Program-made: the position numbers and the translations under genes
Assembly: GCA_040830545.1 (NCBI GenBank)
Contig: JBFOMB010000216.1
Span: 1 to 17,822 of the forward strand
DNA: 17,822 nucleotides
DNA from: HXMU1420-2 sp040830545
GTDB taxonomy: Bacteria > Pseudomonadota > Alphaproteobacteria > Rhodobacterales > Rhodobacteraceae
Direction: 5' to 3'
In this document: positions 14,925 through 17,822 of the stretch, one piece after another
How positions within the stretch are numbered: the first letter of the stretch is position 1
Layout of the letters: each line of letters begins with the position of its first letter
Notes under the pieces: generated by a model
The model's input: the letters and a program-made list of their open reading frames with translations, nothing else
The model's database searches: none
Told to the model about the DNA's origin: nothing

Positions 14925-14984
14925 GTGTGATCTGGGCTTGCTGTCTGTGCTGGCTGTGCTGCGGTGTGAGTTCAAGGTGAAGCT

Positions 14985-15013
14985 AAGGTAGGAATGTGGC
15001 AGTTCAGGGTCAA
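14985..15013 (-). promoter_or_regulatory. Candidate promoter of the Hint gene
   Basis: Minus strand: TTGACC (5/6), 17-base spacer, TACCTT (3/6). This gives a leader of about 55 bases. On the opposite strand TATAAC (15040-15045, 5/6) is a candidate -10 for the SDR-alkC operon but lacks a good -35. By eye only. Confidence 0.3.
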
Positions 15014-15084
15014 TTGCCCGGTGTTTTACTGGCAATCCATATAACGCGAGTGTTTAGTCGGCGTGAACGAAATGGGAGATTCCA

Positions 15085-15864
15085 ATGGATTTGGGTATAT
15101 CTGGGAAACGTGCGCTGGTCTGTGCCAGCAGCAAGGGATTGGGTCTGGGCTGTGCCAAGGCGCTGGCCGAGGCGGGTGTGTCGCTGGTGATGAACGCGCG
15201 CGGTTCCGAGGCACTGGAAGCCTCTGCAAAGGGTATTCGCGACACCTATGGCGTGTCCGTTGAAACGATTGCGACCGACGTGACGTCCGCTGAAGGACAG
15301 GCGCAGGTGCTGGAGGTTGCGGGGGACGTGGACATCCTGGTGACCAATGCGGGCGGTCCGCCGCCGGGCATGTGGCATGACTGGGACCGAGAGGATTTCA
15401 TCAAGGCGCTGGACAGCAATATGCTGACTCCGATCGCGTTCATGAAGGCGCTGTTGCCGGGGATGATGGACCGAGGCTGGGGCCGGGTGGTGAACATCAC
15501 CAGCCAGTCGGTGCGCGCGCCGATTGGTGTGCTGGGCCTGTCGAATGCCGCGCGCACGGGGCTGACCGGCTATGTGGCGGGCACCGCGCGGCAGGTGGCC
15601 CCCAAGGGCGTGACAATCAACAACATCCTGCCGGGCATTCATGACACGGACCGGGCGGTTGCACTGGATACCGGTGCGGCGGGGGCTGCGGGTATCTCTT
15701 TGGACGAGGCGCGGGCGCAGCGGGCCGAAACGATCCCGGCGCGGCGCTATGGGACAGCGGAAGAGTTCGGGCAGGCCTGTGCCTTCCTCTGTTCGCAACA
15801 TGCGGGCTTCATCGTGGGGCAGAACCTGCTGCTCGACGGGGGCGCGACCAATATGACGATGTAA
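15085..15864 (+). CDS. SDR-family protein lacking the YxxxK catalytic pair
   Basis: 259 residues with a Rossmann fold of the short-chain dehydrogenase/reductase family. The cofactor loop is ASSKGLGLG (residues 14-22) instead of the TG-x3-G-x-G form, followed by LVTNAGGPPPG (85-95), NITSQSV (137-143) and the C-terminal FIVGQNLLLDGGATN. At the catalytic position it has S153-N-A-A-R157 where the Y-x3-K pair is expected. This matches the 3-oxoacyl-ACP-reductase-like subgroup that departs from the normal SDR active site, so the reaction cannot be predicted; it may bind nucleotide or use another mechanism. GGGAG at 15074-15078, six bases before the ATG, fixes the start. The alkC-like gene follows after nine bases, so the two are an operon. 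Confidence 0.9.
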   Translation: MDLGISGKRALVCASSKGLGLGCAKALAEAGVSLVMNARGSEALEASAKGIRDTYGVSVETIATDVTSAEGQAQVLEVAGDVDILVTNAGGPPPGMWHDWDREDFIKALDSNMLTPIAFMKALLPGMMDRGWGRVVNITSQSVRAPIGVLGLSNAARTGLTGYVAGTARQVAPKGVTINNILPGIHDTDRAVALDTGAAGAAGISLDEARAQRAETIPARRYGTAEEFGQACAFLCSQHAGFIVGQNLLLDGGATNMTM

Positions 15865-15873
15865 GGAAAGAGT

Positions 15874-16998
15874 ATGGCTGAGGCGTTTTCGCTGAAAGAT
15901 CATTTGTTCAACGCGGAAACGCTGGGCCAGCTGGCGGGCGAATTCGAGGCGGGCGTGCCGGGGTTTGATGGCGCGCGGTTCGTGGAGGAGAGCCTGAGCC
16001 GGTTTGATGAGTTGGGATTGCTGGAGCGGATGGAGTGGATGGCGGATTGCCTGGAACCCCAGCTGCCCGGTGATTTCCCAGCCATGGCCGAGGCGCTGGA
16101 GGCGGCGATGCCGCCTCCGTTGGACCCGTCGTTGAAGGACGATGATTTCGGTCATTTCATTCATGCAATGCCGGGCATTCTGGCCGTGCGGCACGGGTTG
16201 GAGGATCATCGTGAACGGGCGCTGGACCTGCTGCATGCAGCGACACAACGGTTTTCCATGGAATTCTACATCCGGCCTTTCCTGAACCGCTGGACCAAGG
16301 AGGTTCTGGCGCGGATGGAGGATTGGGTGGAGGATGACAACTACCACGTGCGGCGGCTGGTGAGTGAAGGCACGCGGCCCAAGCTGCCCTGGGCCAAGGC
16401 GGTCACCATCGGCCATGCGGAGACATTGCCGCTGCTCGACCGGTTGCATGGGGACGGGACGCGCTATGTGACGCGGTCGGTTGCCAACCATCTGAACGAC
16501 ATCGCCAAGATCGAACCGGATCTGGTGGTCGGACGGCTGGAGGCCTGGCAGGATGAGGGGCGTCAGGGGGCCAAGGAACTGGGTTGGATGACGCGGCATG
16601 CGCTGCGGACGCTGGTGAAGGGCGGGCATGGTGGCGCGTTGCGGCTGTTGGGGTTTGATCCGGAGGCGGCGGTCGAGGTGGTGCGGTTTGATGTGCCGGG
16701 ACGCGCGACGGTGGGAGAGAAACTGCCCATATCGGTTGCGTTGCGGGCCGGGGCACGGACGCCGGTGATTGTGGATTATGTGTTCTGGCGGCGGCGTTCG
16801 AGCGGGGAACTGGCCCCGAAGGTGCATAAGCTGAAGCAGGTGGTGCTGAAGTCCGGTGAAGTGCTGAAACTGGAGAAGGCGCATCACCTGAAGGGGGATG
16901 CAACGACCTACAGCCTGTTTCCCGGGCCGCAGCGGATAGATTTGCAGATCAACGGGCGGATCGTGGCAGAAGCACCGTTCGAGCTGTTGGCGCAGTAA
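15874..16998 (+). CDS. DNA alkylation repair protein, AlkC-type glycosylase
   Basis: 374-residue protein of the AlkC family (COG4335) of HEAT-like-repeat DNA glycosylases, which remove 3-methyladenine and 3-methylcytosine without base flipping. Features: helical repeats over residues 1-265, with the family hallmark VRRLVSEGTRPKLPWA at 159-174, and later VGRLEAWQDEG and ELGWMTRHALRTLVKGG. From about 268 to 373 the sequence changes to beta-strand-rich (VDYVFWRRRSSGELAPKVHKLKQVVLKSGEVLKL, TYSLFPGPQRIDLQINGRIVAEAPFELL), consistent with the Ig-like C-terminal domain known in one AlkC subfamily. AAGGA at 15863-15867 precedes the ATG, overlapping the SDR stop. It is the last gene of the operon and is followed by two hairpins. 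Identification good; substrate range inferred from the family. Confidence 0.88.
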   Translation: MAEAFSLKDHLFNAETLGQLAGEFEAGVPGFDGARFVEESLSRFDELGLLERMEWMADCLEPQLPGDFPAMAEALEAAMPPPLDPSLKDDDFGHFIHAMPGILAVRHGLEDHRERALDLLHAATQRFSMEFYIRPFLNRWTKEVLARMEDWVEDDNYHVRRLVSEGTRPKLPWAKAVTIGHAETLPLLDRLHGDGTRYVTRSVANHLNDIAKIEPDLVVGRLEAWQDEGRQGAKELGWMTRHALRTLVKGGHGGALRLLGFDPEAAVEVVRFDVPGRATVGEKLPISVALRAGARTPVIVDYVFWRRRSSGELAPKVHKLKQVVLKSGEVLKLEKAHHLKGDATTYSLFPGPQRIDLQINGRIVAEAPFELLAQ

Positions 16999-17083
16999 AA
17001 TTGTGCGCCTGACGGCGCGCTGGATGCCTCGTCACCGGCCATTGGCCGTTGCCTCGGGGATTGGGGGAGGTGACGTATGGAGT

Positions 17084-17108
17084 GGCGGGGGCTGGGGAGC
17101 CCCGCGCC
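17084..17108 (+). terminator. G+C-rich hairpin after alkC
   Basis: A ten-base-pair stem with one bulged base (G17104) around a GGGG loop (17084-17093 with 17098-17108), followed by GTTTGAATTTG rather than a pure T-run. It is likely a weak terminator or 3'-end stabiliser. Smaller stems (GCGCC/GGCGC at 17005-17018; CGTCACC/GGTGACG from 17030) lie before it. Confidence 0.45.
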
Positions 17109-17118
17109 GTTTGAATTT

Positions 17119-17139
17119 GAGTATTTGGGGAACAATGAA
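17119..17139 (+). repeat. GAGTATTT-N8-ATGAA element, copy 2
   Basis: Same outer motif and spacing as at 5071-5091, again just after a strong hairpin and outside genes. Only the eight central bases differ substantially. Confidence 0.5.
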
Positions 17140-17141
17140 AG

Positions 17142-17168
17142 GGCGGGCCGGGGTGGCCTGCCGTTTTT
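17142..17168 (+). terminator. Rho-independent terminator of the SDR-alkC operon
   Basis: GGCGGGCC (17142-17149), loop GGGGT, GGCCTGCC (17155-17162), one G-U pair, then GTTTTT on the + strand. It is a good intrinsic terminator five bases before the ssb stop codon, so it stops + transcription from running antisense into ssb. In the minus direction the stem is not followed by a T-run. Confidence 0.75.
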
Positions 17169-17173
17169 GTTGA

Positions 17174-17641
17174 TCAGAACGGGATTTCGTCGTCCATGTC
17201 GCGGCCACCGCCTGCGGGGGCGGCGCTGGCGTAGGGGTCTTCCTGCGGGCCGGGATCGTAGCCCATGCCGCCGCCGCCGCCACCTTCGCCGCGACCGTCG
17301 AGCATCACGAGCGTGCCGTTGAAGCCGGACAGCACAACCTCGGTCGAATAGCGGTCCTGGCCGGACTGGTCCTGCCATTTGCGGGTTTGAAGCGCGCCTT
17401 CGAGATAGACCTTGGAGCCTTTGCGCAGGTATTGTTCGCAGACCCGCACCAGACCTTCGGAGAAGATGGCGACCGAGTGCCATTCGGTTTTTTCGCGCCG
17501 CTCGCCGGTGTTGCGGTCCTTCCAGGTTTCCGAGGTGGCGATGCGCAGGTTGCACACCTTGCCGCCGTTCTGGAAGCTGCGTACTTCGGGGTCGCGCCCG
17601 AGATTGCCGATGAGGATGACTTTGTTGATCGAGCCGGCCAT
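17174..17641 (-). CDS. ssb: single-stranded DNA-binding protein
   Basis: 155 residues. The N-terminal OB fold (MAGSINKVILIGNLGRDPEVRSFQNGGKVCNLRIATSE..., through about residue 112) binds single-stranded DNA as a tetramer in replication, recombination and repair. A Gly-rich linker (GRGEGGGGGGMGYDPGP) leads to the acidic tail DMDDEIPF, the protein-interaction tip that recruits repair partners. GGA-rich bases precede the ATG on the minus strand. It converges with the alkC operon. No exact LexA box is found in the 181 bases upstream. Confidence 0.97.
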   Translation of the reverse strand: MAGSINKVILIGNLGRDPEVRSFQNGGKVCNLRIATSETWKDRNTGERREKTEWHSVAIFSEGLVRVCEQYLRKGSKVYLEGALQTRKWQDQSGQDRYSTEVVLSGFNGTLVMLDGRGEGGGGGGMGYDPGPQEDPYASAAPAGGGRDMDDEIPF

Positions 17642-17822
17642 GTTCCGTCCTGAGTTATTTTTCGTGTTTTGTCCGTCGAATCCCGCGCGGGCGGGGTCGC
17701 GTCAGCCTACACTTCCCTGCACGGGGTTGAAACATGGTTAAGCGCAGGTTTCTGCGGCGGCACGGGGTGGATTTCACGAGGCAATCCCCATATAGTCCGC
17801 CAAAATACATTGAGGTTTAAGG
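17642..17822. other. Region upstream of ssb to the window edge
   Basis: 181 bases without a gene. It should contain the ssb promoter on the minus strand, but no convincing -35/-10 pair was found. On the + strand TATAGT (17791-17796) resembles a -10, and the last bases are purine-rich like a Shine-Dalgarno, so a + strand gene may begin just past the window. A CCCGCGCGGG palindrome lies at about 17683-17692. Confidence 0.3.

Noticed and set aside
13797..14930. Plus-strand open frame of 377 codons over the Hint gene
   Set aside because: The minus strand carries the Hint_2 signature over the same bases. The plus-strand frame is a complement artefact, though it starts inside the inverted-repeat element.
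15010..16887. Minus-strand open frame of 625 codons opposite the SDR-alkC operon
   Set aside because: Antisense shadow: low-complexity Arg/His/Gln/Pro composition, while the plus strand encodes two clear families with good ribosome-binding sites.
17643..17658. Possible LexA box upstream of ssb
   Set aside because: GTTC is followed after eight bases by GTTA, so both spacing and the second half fail the GTTC-N7-GTTC rule.
17791..17796. TATAGT as the promoter of a + strand gene at the window edge
   Set aside because: No matching -35 hexamer at 16-18 bases and the downstream gene is not in view; left only as a remark.

Overview
The window looks like a chromosomal segment of an alphaproteobacterium of the order Rhodobacterales (Roseobacter-like). 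This rests on recognised protein families, the gene order nuoL-nuoM-nuoN-birA-coaX-rnj, a high G+C content with G/C-rich third codon positions, a GTTC-N7-GTTC type LexA box, and Rhodobacterales-style proteins (Hint_2 protein, orphan BrnA-like protein, PF13704-like glycosyltransferase). No rRNA, tRNA, CRISPR array, intact insertion sequence or prophage is visible.

Layout. 1-8300 (+): the 3' part of nuoL (5' end outside the window), nuoM and nuoN (proton-pumping subunits of complex I), followed by birA (biotin ligase), coaX (type III pantothenate kinase) and rnj (ribonuclease J). Overlaps TGATG (nuoL/nuoM) and ATGA (coaX/rnj) and short gaps elsewhere suggest co-transcription. Only the nuoN-birA gap carries strong hairpins. 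8301-8413: convergent gap with four regularly spaced perfect palindromes. 8414-9760 (-): rhlE-type DEAD-box helicase with its own candidate promoter. 10012-12542 (-): prfC (release factor 3) followed by a glycosyltransferase coupled to it by a GTGA overlap.

12543-13503: a divergent gap with three TGTACA-like boxes spaced exactly 11 bp apart, then an orphan BrnA-like ribbon-helix-helix protein (+), then an NTF2/SnoaL-like protein (+) whose promoter carries an exact alphaproteobacterial SOS box. 13504-13907: a 404-bp gene-free stretch bounded by a long inverted repeat and full of smaller palindromes. 13908-14924 (-): Hint-domain protein. 15085-16998 (+): a two-gene operon of an SDR-like protein without the YxxxK catalytic pair and an AlkC-type DNA alkylation repair glycosylase. 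17174-17641 (-): ssb, convergent with that operon across a terminator.

How the genes work together: the left half is housekeeping (respiration, biotin and CoA cofactors, RNA turnover, translation termination). The right half is enriched in genome-maintenance functions (SOS-box gene, AlkC, SSB) plus regulators of unknown role. The best candidates for undescribed biology are the orphan BrnA-like protein with its three-box operator, the LexA-box/NTF2-like gene, the pairing of a degenerate SDR with AlkC, the inverted-repeat element at 13540-13843, and the array of four hairpins between rnj and rhlE.
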